This document shows positions 22,839 to 35,804 of a stretch of DNA of 64,000 bases, piece after piece. The translations under genes and the position numbers were made by a program. Numbering within the stretch: position 1 is the stretch's first letter; each line of letters opens with the position of its first letter. The notes beneath the pieces are model-generated. The model did no database searches. It was not told where the DNA came from and worked only from the letters and a program-made list of their open reading frames with translations. Source of the DNA: Embiotoca jacksoni (lineage: Eukaryota; Chordata; Actinopteri; Embiotocidae); NCBI GenBank assembly GCA_022577435.1, contig JAKOON010000027.1:1082990-1146989 (forward strand), read 5' to 3'.

Positions 22839-24639
22839 GGTGTCCGCACTTCTTCTCTTCTTTAAAACACACTAAACAAACTGGAGGATGGTTTCAGATG
22901 AACTGGGCATGCGCAGAATCGATCACGATGCACGTCGGGTCCATTTCTGTCGGACTTTGATCCAGGATGTATTATAGGAGCTGAGATACACACTGAAAAC
23001 AGGGCGGTTTGTTGACGGAGCTCGGTTTGAAACAGGCATCTGCACGGACACCTACATTCTCCGTCTCCATGGTAACCGCAGCTCCGTCTGTTTCTTTTGT
23101 TTTTTTCCTGAATCTTTTCTGAACGAATCCAGAATGTTTTGTCCTCTTTTATCAGTCGGTCTCTCCTGATAAACACAAAGCGCTTCTGAATAAGAACATA
23201 CAGATTTATTAAAGCGGTAAAATATTTCCCAGAAACACGGACCGTGGTTGACGTTCGTGTTGTCACGACTGTTTGCTGCCCCCTCTTGGCCGATGTGAAA
23301 ACTGACAACACAATAAATGATGTCAATATGCATTCAAAACATGGTGACCAATTTGAACGTTTGATAATGATAATAATAATAATATTAATAGTAAAAATAA
23401 TAATAATTGGTGAACCAGGATTCAGATATTGGTTAATCATCATGTGTTAAAAGAGAGGAAACAATTTTTTTCTGCGTTTTAGAAATTTTAACATTCAAAA
23501 GGAAAGAATGAGAAATCTGTGCAGGCAATATTAATAGATTTTTACCCTGTTCAGAGAGTGATTCAGCGGATGGACTGCAGTTTTTCTCGATTAAGCTTTT
23601 TCCAGAAAGCATCTCAGGTTCTTAACAAAAAATAATAATTCACTGATGGACGTGTTTCGAGACAGGAGAATTTGTGCACTGCAGCTAAAGTATTGCTACT
23701 GGTTTGTCACATTCGGAGGACAGCAGGAATATTTACTGCTTAGATCAATGTCTCTCTCTACCTTGTAAGATTTAGGAGCGTAAACCCGAGTTTGTAGAAA
23801 AGTTAAAGTAACTGATGGAAGCCGGGACTGAAGAGAACGAGTCATGTTAGCGAGCTGTTGCAGGTGAAAAGTGTCAAGACGATGAGCTGCAATAATCTTA
23901 TGGGACGTGACCACAGACTGTTTATAAAAATGTTCGTAGCTTCCGGCTCTGAAAAATGGTTCCAATGCAGACGCGCCTTAAACTGCAATACCAGCGAGTG
24001 CCACTAGAGGTCGGCTCCAAAAAGCCTCCGGCTCCATAGACTCCCATTCAACTTCTCTCATCAAATCCAAAGTGAATAAAATGTGTCCATCAGTTATCTC
24101 GGTGTTGTTAGCTAAAGTCACTCCTTCTTATTAGTTTTCTGGAGGTCCATCTGAAAATAATCCCTCATTCATTAGAAAAGAAGATTCAAGAAGACCTGTT
24201 TTTGGGGGCGTGTCTGTTTGATTGACAGGCCTGTGGTGCAGTCAGGTTACAGCTATCGGTGGGCGGGACGTAGTATCGTCAGGTTTCCAATCAGATCGGT
24301 CAGATCCACCGCTGGCTCCTCCCCCAGCTCGTCCAAATATGGTCACTTCCTGCTCCATACCACTCTGAATTAGCAAAGATGGTGACGGACAGAATCTGAA
24401 CTGGAGGCTTCATATGTTCATTGATGATTGGACATGATGCACAGTCAGAAACTACGATGTCCAGCAATAAAAAGAAAGAAACAAAGCACTTTTTTTTTTT
24501 TAACTCTTTGAAGTATTCACAACAGAAAGATAATAGACAAGAGAAAGATGAAAATGAAGCAAAACGAAACAATACAAGTCAATAAAATCTGCTTCCTTCC
24601 TCCACACAATTCCCTTTCACAACCAACCCCGTTAGTTTT
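22839..24639. other. Intergenic between genes C and D, duplicated at 26910-28710
   Basis: Holds the family promoter block (CATGCGCA at 22908-22915), an ATA/ATT-rich patch at 23365-23410 and a copy of the interspersed repeat at 23910-24175. The rest is unassigned and carries no coding exon. Confidence 0.6.
23910..24175. repeat. Interspersed repeat, copy 2 (also in abca5 intron)
   Basis: Homologous to 757-1020. It is followed by GGCGTGTCTGTTTGATTGAC. The nearly identical copy at 27981-28246 arose by the 4.07-kb duplication and is not an independent insertion. Confidence 0.7.
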
Positions 24640-26909
24640 TTATAACGTGTGGACTTTCGAGTGTCTCTGAAGATGCGTCTTTTGGTTAAACGTTTTCCCG
24701 CAGTCGTCACAGCCGAACGGTTTCTCTCCCGTGTGAACTCGACTGTGTCTCTTCAGGTCGATTTGCCCCGTGAATCCTTTACCGCAAACGTCGCAACCAA
24801 ATGACTTTTCCCCCGTGTGGACTTTCACGTGCTTCTTAAGATTTGTCTTTCGGTTGAATCTTTTGCCGCAGTCATCGCAGCCGAACGGTTTCTCCCCCGT
24901 GTGAACTCGGATGTGTTTCTTTAGATTTGTCTGCTGGCTGAATCTTTTTCCGCAGTCGTCGCAGCCGAACGGTTTGTGTCCCGTGTGGACTCTCATGTGC
25001 GTCTTTAAATTTCCCTGCAGTGCAAATCTTTGACCGCAATCGTCACAACTGAACGGTTTATCTCCCGTGTGAAAGGTCATGTGACGTTTCAGGTTGAACT
25101 GATCTCTGAATCCTTTACCGCAGACGTCGCAGTGGAACGATTTCTCTCCCGTGTGGACTCTGACGTGTGTCTTCAGATGCGTCTTCTGGTTGAAATTTTG
25201 ACCGCAATACTCGCAGCTGAACGGCTTCTCTCCCGTGTGCACCCTCACGTGCGCCGTCAGATTGCACTGTTTCCTGAATCCTTTCCCACAGCTGTCGCAC
25301 TCGAACGGTTTCTCGCCCGTGTGGACGCGCGTGTGCGTCTTCAAGTCCGTCTGCTGGCTGAATCTTTTCCCGCAGTAGCCGCAGCTGAAGGGTTTCTCCC
25401 CCGTGTGGATTCTCACGTGCGTCCGGAGATCTCGCTGCTCGCCAAATCGCTTGCCGCACTCGTCGCAGGCGAACGGTTTCTCCCCCGTGTGGACTTTGAC
25501 GTGTCGCCTCGCGTAGTTCTTCTTCGTAAACTCTCTGCTGCAAATATTACAGACGAACGTTTTCTCTCTCGCGTGCGAATCTGCGTTTTGCTTCACCGTG
25601 AAATATTTGTTCTTCACTAAACCGCCGGAGCAATGTTTTTCCGAATGAGCTCGCACGTGTCTCTGCAGCGACCTCTTGTGGACAAACTGTTTATGACACT
25701 CGGAGCAACCGAAGGATTTTTTGCCCACATCAGTGTTTCCACCAGACTCAGGCGTCCCGCTCTCCTTCCAACCATCGTCACAGTCTTCGGTTTCAGATCC
25801 AGAATCTGATAAAGGTTCCTGCCACTCATCTTCATCATCATCTTCATCATCATCATCATCATCAACACTAACATCAGTCTCAAACACCTTTCCATCAGTG
25901 TGAGTTAGTAAAGGACTGTTTGGATGTGTGTTCCTGGCTGGTTCTGGTCCTCCACAGTCCTCTCCATCACTTTCTGTTTTCACCGTTGTCTCTCCGTCGT
26001 CTTCAGTTTGTCTCTGATGAAGATGTGAGGACTGAGGTTTCTCTTCGTCATCTTCACTCTTCACAGGAACAGCAGTGAACGGGAACCTGGTGATATCCTC
26101 CTCCGGCCCGTGAAGCTGCTCTTCCTCCTGACTGCTCCACAGTTCCTCCTCTTCCTCCTTTATGTGGAGGAGCTCTGGGTCCTGCTGGTCCAGACTGGGG
26201 CTCCATTCATGGGGAACCTCTTCTTTAATCACCACCAGCTGCTGCACATCTGGAGACAACACTGAAACACACACATGTACATGATGGAACAACTTCAGAT
26301 GAAGTATTTTCTACAGAACTGTCAGTGGTAGTTTAAAAATATCTCGTAGATTTATTATCAGTCTGAACACAAAAAAATCCAACACAATAAACTAATTTGT
26401 CCTTGAATGTTTAACTGACTTCTCAGTGAAGACTTATTTATTTATTATTCATTATAGTTATCTCCAAAACGGAAAATTAATACAAGTTAATGTCCATTTT
26501 TAGACGTATGTGTCTCAAACTGCTATAAATGTGTATTTCTATAAGAGCTGGACCCTTACTGTTCATTTCCGTTTTTTTCAAACTGTCAAAATAAATTTAT
26601 TAAAAAAAACAAAAAAAACGTTATTAATCAAATCTATTTTCTGTCCTTCCTGAATATATTGAGATGAGATGAGAATCTCCGTTGTTATGTGGATCGTTGT
26701 TGTTTTTTCCAGCCCCCCTACAACAAGCTAGCAGTGAGCCGTTTCCTCCTGGAGAAACACTCCACATTAAATCTGTGGTTCTTCTTACCAGCGGTTTGGT
26801 TTACAACAATATCCTGCGGCTGATGGACACCGAGGCGGTTCATCTCCAGTTTCTCTGCAACAGACACACTTTCAGTTTGGTGCTGTTGAAGATAATCCAC
26901 TTCGTTCAT
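24640..26909 (-). CDS. Zinc-finger gene D (twelve fingers), chimera of genes C and E
   Basis: Exon 1 is 26789-26909, exon 2 is 24640-26261; 1,743 bases, 580 residues, stop TAA. Fingers 1-4, the acidic module and all 5' sequence follow gene C; fingers 5-12 follow fingers 4-11 of gene E. The switch lies at 25294-25299, in the Cys-Asp codons that open finger 5: PFE as in C, SCGKGFRKQ as in E. The frame is kept because the crossover joined equivalent points of the 28-residue finger repeat. The resulting array combines two parental specificities. All twelve fingers keep the C2H2 residues. Family role as for its neighbours: nuclear, DNA-binding, likely transcriptional regulation. Confidence 0.9.
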
Positions 26910-29370
26910 GGTGTCCGCACTTCTTCTCTTCTTTAAAACACACTAAACAAACTGGAGGATGGTTTCAGATGAACTGGGCATGCGCAGAATCGATCACGAT
27001 GCACGTCGGGTCCATTTCTGTCGGACTTTGATCCAGGATGTATTATAGGAGCTGAGATACACACTGAAAACAGGGCGGTTTGTTGACGGATCTCGGTTTG
27101 AAACAGGCATCTGCACGGACACCTACATTCTCCGTCTCCATGGTAACCGCAGCTCCGTCTGTTTCTTTTGTTTTTTTCCTGAATCTTTTCTGAACGAATC
27201 CAGAATGTTTTGTCCTCTTTTATCAGTCGGTCTCTCCTGATAAACACAAAGCGCTTCTGAATAAGAACATACAGATTTATTAAAGCGGTAAAATATTTCC
27301 CAGAAACACGGACCGTGGTTGACGTTCGTGTTGTCACGACTGTTTGCTGCCCCCTCTTGGCCGATGTGAAAACTGACAACACAATAAATGATGTCAATAT
27401 GCATTCAAAACATGGTGACCAATTTGAACGTTTGATAATGATAATAATAATAATATTAATAGTAAAAATAATAATAATTGGTGAACCAGGATTCAGATAT
27501 TGGTTAATCATCATGTGTTAAAAGAGAGGAAACAATTTTTTTCTGCGTTTTAGAAATTTTAACATTCAAAAGGAAAGAATGAGAAATCTGTGCAGGCAAT
27601 ATTAATAGATTTTTACCCTGTTCAGAGAGTGATTCAGCGGATGGACTGCAGTTTTTCTCGATTAAGCTTTTTCCAGAAAGCATCTCAGGTTCTTAACAAA
27701 AAATAATAATTCACTGATGGACGTGTTTCGAGACAGGAGAATTTGTGCACTGCAGCTAAAGTATTGCTACTGGTTTGTCACATTCGGAGGACAGCAGGAA
27801 TATTTACTGCTTAGATCAATGTCTCTCTCTACCTTGTAAGATTTAGGAGCGTAAACCCGAGTTTGTAGAAAAGTTAAAGTAACTGATGGAAGCCGGGACT
27901 GAAGAGAACGAGTCATGTTAGCGAGCTGTTGCAGGTGAAAAGTGTCAAGACGATGAGCTGCAATAATCTTATGGGACGTGACCACAGACTGTTTATAAAA
28001 ATGTTCGTAGCTTCCGGCTCTGAAAAATGGTTCCAATGCAGACGCGCCTTAAACTGCAATACCAGCGAGTGCCACTAGAGGTCGGCTCCAAAAAGCCTCC
28101 GGCTCCATAGACTCCCATTCAACTTCTCTCATCAAATCCAAAGTGAATAAAATGTGTCCATCAGTTATCTCGGTGTTGTTAGCTAAAGTCACTCCTTCTT
28201 ATTAGTTTTCTGGAGGTCCATCTGAAAATAATCCCTCATTCATTAGAAAAGAAGATTCAAGAAGACCTGTTTTTGGGGGCGTGTCTGTTTGATTGACAGG
28301 CCTGTGGTGCAGTCAGGTTACAGCTATCGGTGGGCGGGACGTAGTATCGTCAGGTTTCCAATCAGATCGGTCAGATCCACCGCTGGCTCCTCCCCCAGCT
28401 CGTCCAAATATGGTCACTTCCTGCTCCATACCACTCTGAATTAGCAAAGATGGTGACGGACAGAATCTGAACTGGAGGCTTCATATGTTCATTGATGATT
28501 GGACATGATGCACAGTCAGAAACTACGATGTCCAGCAATAAAAAGAAAGAAACAAAGCACTTTTTTTTTTTTAACTCTTTGAAGTATTCACAACAGAAAG
28601 ATAATAGACAAGAGAAAGATGAAAATGAAGCAAAACGAAACAATACAAGTCAATAAAATCTGCTTCCTTCCTCCACACAATTCCCTTTCACAACCAACCC
28701 CGTTAGTTTTTTATAACGTGTGGACTTTCGAGTGTCTCTGAAGATGCGTCTTTTGGTTAAACGTTTTCCCGCAGTCGTCACAGCCGAACGGTTTCTCTCC
28801 CGTGTGAACTCGACTGTGTCTCTTCAGGTCGATTTGCCCCGTGAATCCTTTACCGCAAACGTCGCAACCAAATGACTTTTCCCCCGTGTGGACTTTCACG
28901 TGCTTCTTAAGATTTGTCTTTCGGTTGAATCTTTTGCCGCAGTCATCGCAGCCGAACGGTTTCTCCCCCGTGTGAACTCGGATGTGTTTCTTTAGATTTG
29001 TCTGCTGGCTGAATCTTTTTCCGCAGTCGTCGCAGCCGAACGGTTTGTGTCCCGTGTGGACTCTCATGTGCGTCTTTAAATTTCCCTGCAGTGCAAATCT
29101 TTGACCGCAATCGTCACAACTGAACGGTTTATCTCCCGTGTGAAAGGTCATGTGACGTTTCAGGTTGAACTGATCTCTGAATCCTTTACCGCAGACGTCG
29201 CAGTGGAACGATTTCTCTCCCGTGTGGACTCTGACGTGTGTCTTCAGATGCGTCTTCTGGTTGAAATTTTGACCGCAATACTCGCAGCTGAACGGCTTCT
29301 CTCCCGTGTGCACCCTCACGTGCGCCGTCAGATTGCACTGTTTCCTGAATCCTTTCCCACAGCTGTCGCA
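25300..29370. repeat. Tandem segmental duplication, unit 2 (4,071 bp)
   Basis: Second copy of 21230-25299. The two units abut exactly at the chimera breakpoint in gene D, which is the expected geometry for unequal crossing-over between the finger arrays of genes C and E. Confidence 0.9.
26910..28710. other. Intergenic between genes D and E (copy of 22839-24639)
   Basis: Near-identical to the C-D spacer. Contains the promoter block with CATGCGCA at 26979-26986 and the repeat copy at 27981-28246. No exon was found. Confidence 0.6.
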
Positions 29371-31418
29371 AACGAACGGTTTCTCTCCTGTGTGGATCCT
29401 CGTGTGCGCGTTCAAACCTTCCTGCCGCGTAAAACTTTTACCGCAGTCGTCACAACGAAACGGTTTCTCTCCCGTGTGAACTCTCATGTGCGTCTTCAGG
29501 TTTCCGTGTTGCGTAAATGTTTTACCGCAAACGTCGCAGCCGAGTAGTTTCTCTCCCACGTGGACTCTCGTCGGTGCATCTCGCTTCGCTCCGAAACGTT
29601 TCTCGCTCGTTAAACAGCCGGAGGTTTGTTGTGGATGACGCGCCGTGTGCATCTGCAGCGACGGCTCGTTGTGAAACTGTTTACCGCATTCAGAGCAGCT
29701 AAATGAGGTTTTGGCCAAATCAGTATTTCCATCTGACTCAGGTAACTTTCTCACCTTCCAGCTGTTAACATCGTCTTCAGTTTCAGGGCCAGAATCTGAA
29801 AAGGGTTCTTGCCACTCATCACCATCTTCCTCCTCCTCCTCCTCATCATCATCATCATCAATACTAACGTCAATCTCAAACACCTTTCCATCAGTGTGAG
29901 TTAGTAAAGGACTGTTTGGATGTGTGTTCCTGGCTGGTTCTGGTCCTCCACAGTCCTCTCCATCACTTTCTGTTTTCACCGTTGTCTCTCCGTCGTCTTC
30001 AGTTTGTCTCTGATGAAGATGTGAGGACTGAGGTTTCTCTTCGTCATCTTCACTCTTCACAGGAACAGCAGTGAACGGGAACCTGGTGATATCCTCCTCT
30101 GGCCCGTGAAGCTGCTCTTCCTCCTGACTGCTCCACAGTTCCTCCTCTTCCTCCTTTATGTGGAGGAGCTCTGGGTCCTGCTGGTCCAGACTGGGGCTCC
30201 ATTCATGGGGAACCTCTTCTTTAATCACCACCAGCTGCTGCACATCTGGAGACAACACTGAAACACACACACATGTACATGATGGACAACTGTGACTTTA
30301 CATACAGTATATAACTGTCAACATTAGTTAAAGTATTTATGCCTCCGCCAACCAGACTTGTTCAGACTCGTATGATAAATATTACCGATGAAGGAATTCT
30401 TTTATAAAAGCATCGCCAAAGAAGCTGATTCTGAACAGTTCAACTCTGCTTGTTCGCTGCGTATGAAGATATTCTGTCTCTTCGTTTTTCTCTGAGGGTT
30501 AATTTTATATAGAAATATGGATGAAATCACAGCTGTTGTCTTTTTTTATTTCCGTGTACACTGATTTATGTCAGACGATGTCAAATCAAAGGCAGTGAGA
30601 TCTAAGTTTTAGCAAATATCACAGCAGCAGTTTGGGAGGTTACTGCTGGCGAACATGTCGTCATGTTTCAGCCACGACGTCATACTCGTCCTGTTGTCTT
30701 GACAACAGAAACAGAAAGATACGTAACTCAGAACAGCTTCACAGTATTAATTTACAGTAAATGTGAGAACAGAAGAGAAGGACGTAAAAAGCTGTCACCA
30801 ACAAATACTCTTATTTTGGAAAGTAAATGTTGGCCGGTATGAAGTATTTTAAATAGGGTTAGTTTTTACATCGAGTTATTTGTATTTCAGTAAAAAATAG
30901 TTTAAAAAAGCCGTACTGTTGTTATGTTTTTAAAGATGTATGATTTCGTCGTGTAAAAGGTTATTTTTAAGTCATTAAATCCTAAATACTTTTAACGTCG
31001 GACTTTTACTTTGGTTGAACTACAAGAGGACTCCGTCGTGTGCGCGCTTGTAATCCGTCCGGGTGCTGCACTTTTCATTTCCGGGTTTTTTTTAAATCCG
31101 TCAATTTAAAGTTTTTAAAGTAACTAATGTTATTAATCAAATCTATTTTCTGTCCTTCCTGAATATATTGAGATGAGATGAGAATCTCCGTTGTTATGTG
31201 GATCGTTGTTGTTTTTTCCAGCCCCCCTACAACAAGCTAGCAGTGAGCCGTTTCCTCCTGGAGAAACACTCCACATTAAATCTGTGGTTCTTCTTACCAG
31301 CGGTTTGGTTTACAACAATATCCTGCGGCTGATGGACACCGAGGCGGTTCATCTCCAGTTTCTCTGCAACAGACACACTTTCAGTTTGGTGCTGTTGAAG
31401 ATAATCCACTTCGTTCAT
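28711..31418 (-). CDS. Zinc-finger gene E (eleven C2H2 fingers)
   Basis: Exon 1 is 31298-31418, exon 2 is 28711-30257; 1,668 bases, 555 residues, stop TAA. The module is conserved, then FEIDVSIDDDDD and a Glu run, then eleven fingers. Finger 1 (CSECGKQFHNEPSL) is separated from finger 2 by a linker region without TGEKP. Fingers 4-11 are identical to fingers 5-12 of gene D, while its own fingers 1-3 are unique. Its intron (30258-31297) differs from those of C and D, so only the 3' part of this gene took part in the duplication. Likely a nuclear DNA-binding regulator. Confidence 0.88.
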
Positions 31419-32778
31419 GGTGTCCGCACTTCTTCTCTTCTTTAAAACACACTAAACAAACTGGAGGATGGTTTCAGATGAACTGGGCATGCGCAGAATC
31501 GATCACGATGCACGTCGGGTCCATTTCTGTCGGACTTTGATCCAGGATGTATTATAGGAGCTGAGATACACACTGAAAACAGGGCGGTTTGTTGACGGAT
31601 CTCGGTTTGAAACAGGCATCTGCACGGACACCTACATTCTCCGTCACCATGGTAACCGCAGCTCCGTCTGTTTCTTTTGTTTTTTTTTCCTGAATATATT
31701 CTAAATGAATGCAGGATGTTTTTAATTAAAAAAAAGGCAGCGTTTGTGCAATAAGAACATACAGACTTATTAAAGCAGCAGTAAAATATTTAACAGAAAC
31801 ACGGACCGTAGTTGACTTTGGTGTTTTTGTTTATCACGACTGTTTACTTCCCTCTAGTGGCCAACGTGACGAACTGCAAGAAAATACATTGATGAAGTGG
31901 CATCAGTGAGACGTGGCAGCATACTTACCATTTCCGGTAAGTACTTTCAAAATATAGTGATATTTGGCTGAATGGATACTATGATAAAATGATTATGTTG
32001 ATTGTTAGTTTTTGAAAACAAATCATGAGTTTTAATATCTTGCACTCACCGGGACGCTGGCCGAGCCATCTGCAAAGTCTTTTTTTTTAAATGCATGCTT
32101 TAATATAATACACTGCAGAAAAAAAGCTGTGGACAAATACATACATAAACTCAAAAGGAAATGTAGATAGACACGTTATATATCGATCGTTGTTTTGTAG
32201 CACAGTTAATTGTTAATTTTGTGTCATAACACATAAATGAAACATAAATAAATGTGGTTATTTATTCATTGCAGAATAATACTTGCATATTCTAAAACAT
32301 GAATGTTGAACATGAAGTAAATTCGTGAGTCATTCTCTGTTCTCATGTAGATTCCCTCGTCCCCATAATGTTGTGCCACCAGCACCATTCAAGTTGTATT
32401 TTATTGTGTAGAAATCATGGGAATTTTGAATTGATGTTTACATGCACACACGGGAGAAATATTAAAAAAAGATTTTGCATTTTAAACCTTTTTCATTAAT
32501 TTCCTTTTACACTTCTGCATAACTTCTGCACCTTCCTGATCGAAATGTTTCTTGACGTTGATAGTTTTATGCGATTGTTTGTAATTTGTTTGTGTATTGG
32601 GTTTATGTCACATGATGATTTTTGCACTCAAGATAAAAAAAAACTGACTTTAATTTACAAGTAAACACCAATCAGTGAGAAGTGGGAAAGTCCAGCAATA
32701 ACCAAACAAAGTTAGATTAAGATAAAAAAAAATTTTTTTAAAAATACAACAATACAAGGCAATAAAATTCAGCTTCTT
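31419..32778. other. Intergenic between genes E and F
   Basis: The promoter block of gene E (CATGCGCA at 31488-31495) continues to about 31900 as a diverged version of the C/D upstream region. The remainder is AT-rich and unassigned. Confidence 0.5.
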
Positions 32779-35700
32779 CTATTCTGTGTGGACTTTCATG
32801 TGTTTCTGAAGATGCGTCTTTTGGTTAAATCTTTTACCGCAGTCGTCGCAGCCGTACGGTTTCTCGCCGGTGTGAACTCTGACGTGCCTCCTCAGGTCCG
32901 TTTGCTCCGAGAATCCTTTTCCACAGAAGTCACAGCCGAACGGTTTCTCTCCCGTGTGGACTCTCATGTGCTTCTTGAGATTCGTCTTGCGGTTGAATCT
33001 TTGGCCGCAGTTGTCGCAGCTGAACGGTTTCTCTCCCGTGTGGAACGTCACGTGAGCTTTGAGATCGAACTGGTTCCTGAATCCTTTACTGCAGACGTCG
33101 CAGTGGAACGACTTCTCTCCCGTGTGGACTCGGATGTGAGTCTTGAGATGCGTCTTCTGGCTGAATCTTTTTCCGCATTCGTCGCAGCTGAACGGTTTCT
33201 CTCCCGTGTGGATTCTCATGTGCGTGTTCAGATTTTCCTGTTGCGTAAATCTTTTACCGCAGTCGTCGCAGCTGTACGGTTTCTCTCCCGTGTGGATCCT
33301 CCTGTGCGTGTTCAGATTCTCCTGCCGCGTGAATCGTTTGCCGCATTTGTCGCAGCTGAACGGCCTCTCTCCGGTGTGAGACGTCATGTGCGCTTTGAGA
33401 TTGAACTGGTTTCCGAATCCTTTACCGCAGACGCCGCAGCAGAACGGTCGCTCTCCCGTGTGGACTCTGATGTGCGTCTTCAGATTGCCCTGATGGCGAA
33501 ATCTTTTCCCACAACTTTTGCAAACAAACGGTTTCTCTCCCGTGTGGACTCTCATGTGCGTCTTCAGATGCGCCTTTTGGTAAAATCTTTTACGGCAAAC
33601 GGCGCAACTGAACGGTCGAAACCTTTCATCACAAACATCATGACCAAGTTCAGACTCAGGTGCTCTGATCTGCTTCAAACTGCTGTCGCTCTCTTCAGTT
33701 TCAGAGTCTGTCAAAGGTTCCTGCCACTCTTCATCATCATCATCTTCATCATCATCATCATCATCATCAACACTAACATCAGTCTCAAACACCTTTCCAT
33801 CAGTGTGAGTTAGTAAAGGACTGTTTGGATGTGTGTTCCTGGCTGGTTCTGGTCCTCCACAGTCCTCTCCATCACTTTCTGTTTTCACCGTTGTCTCTCC
33901 GTCGTCTTCAGTTTGTCTCTGATGAAGATGTGAGGACTGAGGTTTCTCTTCGTCATCTTCACTCTTCACAGGAACAGCAGTGAACGGGAACCTGGTGATA
34001 TCCTCCTCCGGCCCGTGAAGCTGCTCTTCCTCCTGACTGCTCCACAGTTCCTCCTCTTCCTCCTTTATGTGGAGGAGCTCTGGGTCCTGCTGGTCCAGAC
34101 TGGGGCTCCATTCATGGGGAACCTCTTCTTTAATCACCACCAGCTGCTGCACATCTGGAGGCAACACTGAAACACACACACATGTACATGATGGACAATA
34201 GTTTCAAAAACATCCCTCAGATTTATTTTTTAATGAAAAACCTTTGTTTTGAATGTTTTCTGATTCTAACGAGAACAGGAGGATATGTAACATGTTTTTT
34301 TACGGTCCAGCAGAACAACATAGAAATGTTTTCTGATCAGGATGTGAGTGTTTCTATTAAAAAAACAAGGGAGACGATTTATTTTGGTTCTTAGTTCAGA
34401 GTGAAATTTATGTTTATTACCGGCAACATTCTTAAAAACGTGAATTTAAAAAGCCAAATTTTTATCTGAGCAGTTTAACAAATTACAGATCGGATTTGCT
34501 TTTCATTTCTAAAATTCTGGCAAAAGCTATTGCTTATTAATTGCTTGAAGATTGGTGAAAGTTACACTCACTTTCAGAATGAAATGCAAAAAAATATATA
34601 GTCCATGCATGTGTTGGAAGATCCTGAATTCCTCCTAATTAACAGCTTCCTGTTAAATCAAAAATAGACTTTCTTCTATTATAAAAAGCCTTTAATAATT
34701 GTACCTTTGTAGCCAGTCAGGAAATGTCCCTCCTGAGCTACAGTAGGTTCAGACAGGCCTCGGCACCGCCTACTTCCTGGTTCACTCATTCGGCAGAGTA
34801 TAAAAGCTGCACAGAATGAGCTGCTGTCAGCCTGCATTGAGGACCGCAGTGATCTGGTTGGTGGTTTTAGGTTCAGTCTTTAAGTGAAGTTATGCTGCCA
34901 TTGATTCTCTCTTGTTTGTTTGTACCCCAGATCCAGCTCCTCAGGGAGCCTGAACCAGGTGTGAGTCTGTCCAGATGGAGGAGGCACAACATTCAGGCTA
35001 GGAATGAAAGCCACTGCTGTTTAGTTTAGTTTAGTTCCTGTTTTGTGTTTCTTTTTATTTGTGGTATTGTTTAGTTAGATGACTTTGTTGGTTTCCTGTC
35101 TTTTAACTAAACTGTGTTTGGTATAAAAATTGTTGAAATAAACATTTGTAATTTGGGGGAATCCTTTGCCTCAGTCCATTGCTTTCTGCCACTTGTGGAT
35201 CTGTGGTTGTTCTGTCCTGCGGTACCGGTGGCCACACCTTTGTGGGGATCTGCTGAATTATTGGGTTCCTCTCTGTGATGTTGTAGAACGTCTGTTGTAA
35301 GGACTTTTGCATCTAAAGTACCCATTTCTGTTTGCTGCTGCCTTTAACTGAACCAGATTTAAGGATAAAATGGAAATAAAAGTTATTTAAATGAGTTATT
35401 TTCTGAGACAGCCCCCCCCCCCCACACACACACCATAAATGTCCTCGATGCGCCCCTGTAGCCCATCAGAGCGCGTTCTTAATCCGGAAAGCACGAGGTT
35501 AATACCGAACTAATGTTATAAATCAAACTGGATTTCTGTCCTTCCTGAATATATTGAGATGAGATGAGAATCTCCGTTGTTATGTGGATCGTTGTTGTTT
35601 TTTCCAGCCCCCCTACAACAAGCTAGCAGTGAGCCGTTTCCTCCTGGAGAAACACTCCACATTAAATCTGTGGTTCTTCTTACCAGCGGTTTGGTTTACA

Positions 35701-35804
35701 ACAATATCCTGCGGCTGATGGACACCGAGGCGGTTCATCTCCAGTTTCTCTGCAACAGACACACTTTCAGTTTGGTGCTGTTGAAGATAATCCACTTCGT
35801 TCAT
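32779..35804 (-). CDS. Zinc-finger gene F (ten C2H2 fingers)
   Basis: Exon 1 is 35684-35804, exon 2 is 32779-34166; 1,509 bases, 502 residues, stop TAG. Exon 1 and the acidic module are as in the other genes. A triplet-encoded Asp/Glu run follows, then a spacer with QIRAPESELGHDVCDERFRP that closely resembles the first half of gene B (QIRAPDSELGHDVCAERFRP). Ten regular fingers with TGEKP linkers follow. The shared spacer and the first finger pairs make gene F the closest relative of gene B's N-terminal half. The 1.5-kb intron contains the unrelated element at about 34720-35330. Confidence 0.88.
34720..35330 (+). mobile_element. Possible LTR-like or promoter-bearing element in the gene F intron
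   Basis: A TATA box (TATAAAAG at 34799-34806) is followed about 335 bases later by AATAAA at 35137-35142, in a block absent from the paralogous introns. Neither direct terminal repeats nor a target duplication could be delimited, and no coding region accompanies it. It could instead be a non-coding promoter or an unrelated insertion. Confidence 0.3.

Larger units (their letters stand above)
21230..25299. repeat. Tandem segmental duplication, unit 1 (4,070 bp)
   Basis: Matches 25300-29370 over its whole length, with about half a dozen differences noticed by eye: an AC-pair indel near 22197, an A-run difference near 22535, G/T at 23019 and two substitutions in the gene C/D coding region. The unit runs from finger 5 of gene C, through its 5' end and the intergenic DNA, to finger 5 of gene D. 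Confidence 0.9.

Noticed and set aside
32788..33813. Long antisense frames over the finger arrays (also 13622-14428, 18057-19124, 25030-25620, 39629-40870, 47831-48229)
   Set aside because: Regular shadow frames of the 84-base finger repeat; the sense strand has the C2H2 residues, linkers and splice sites.
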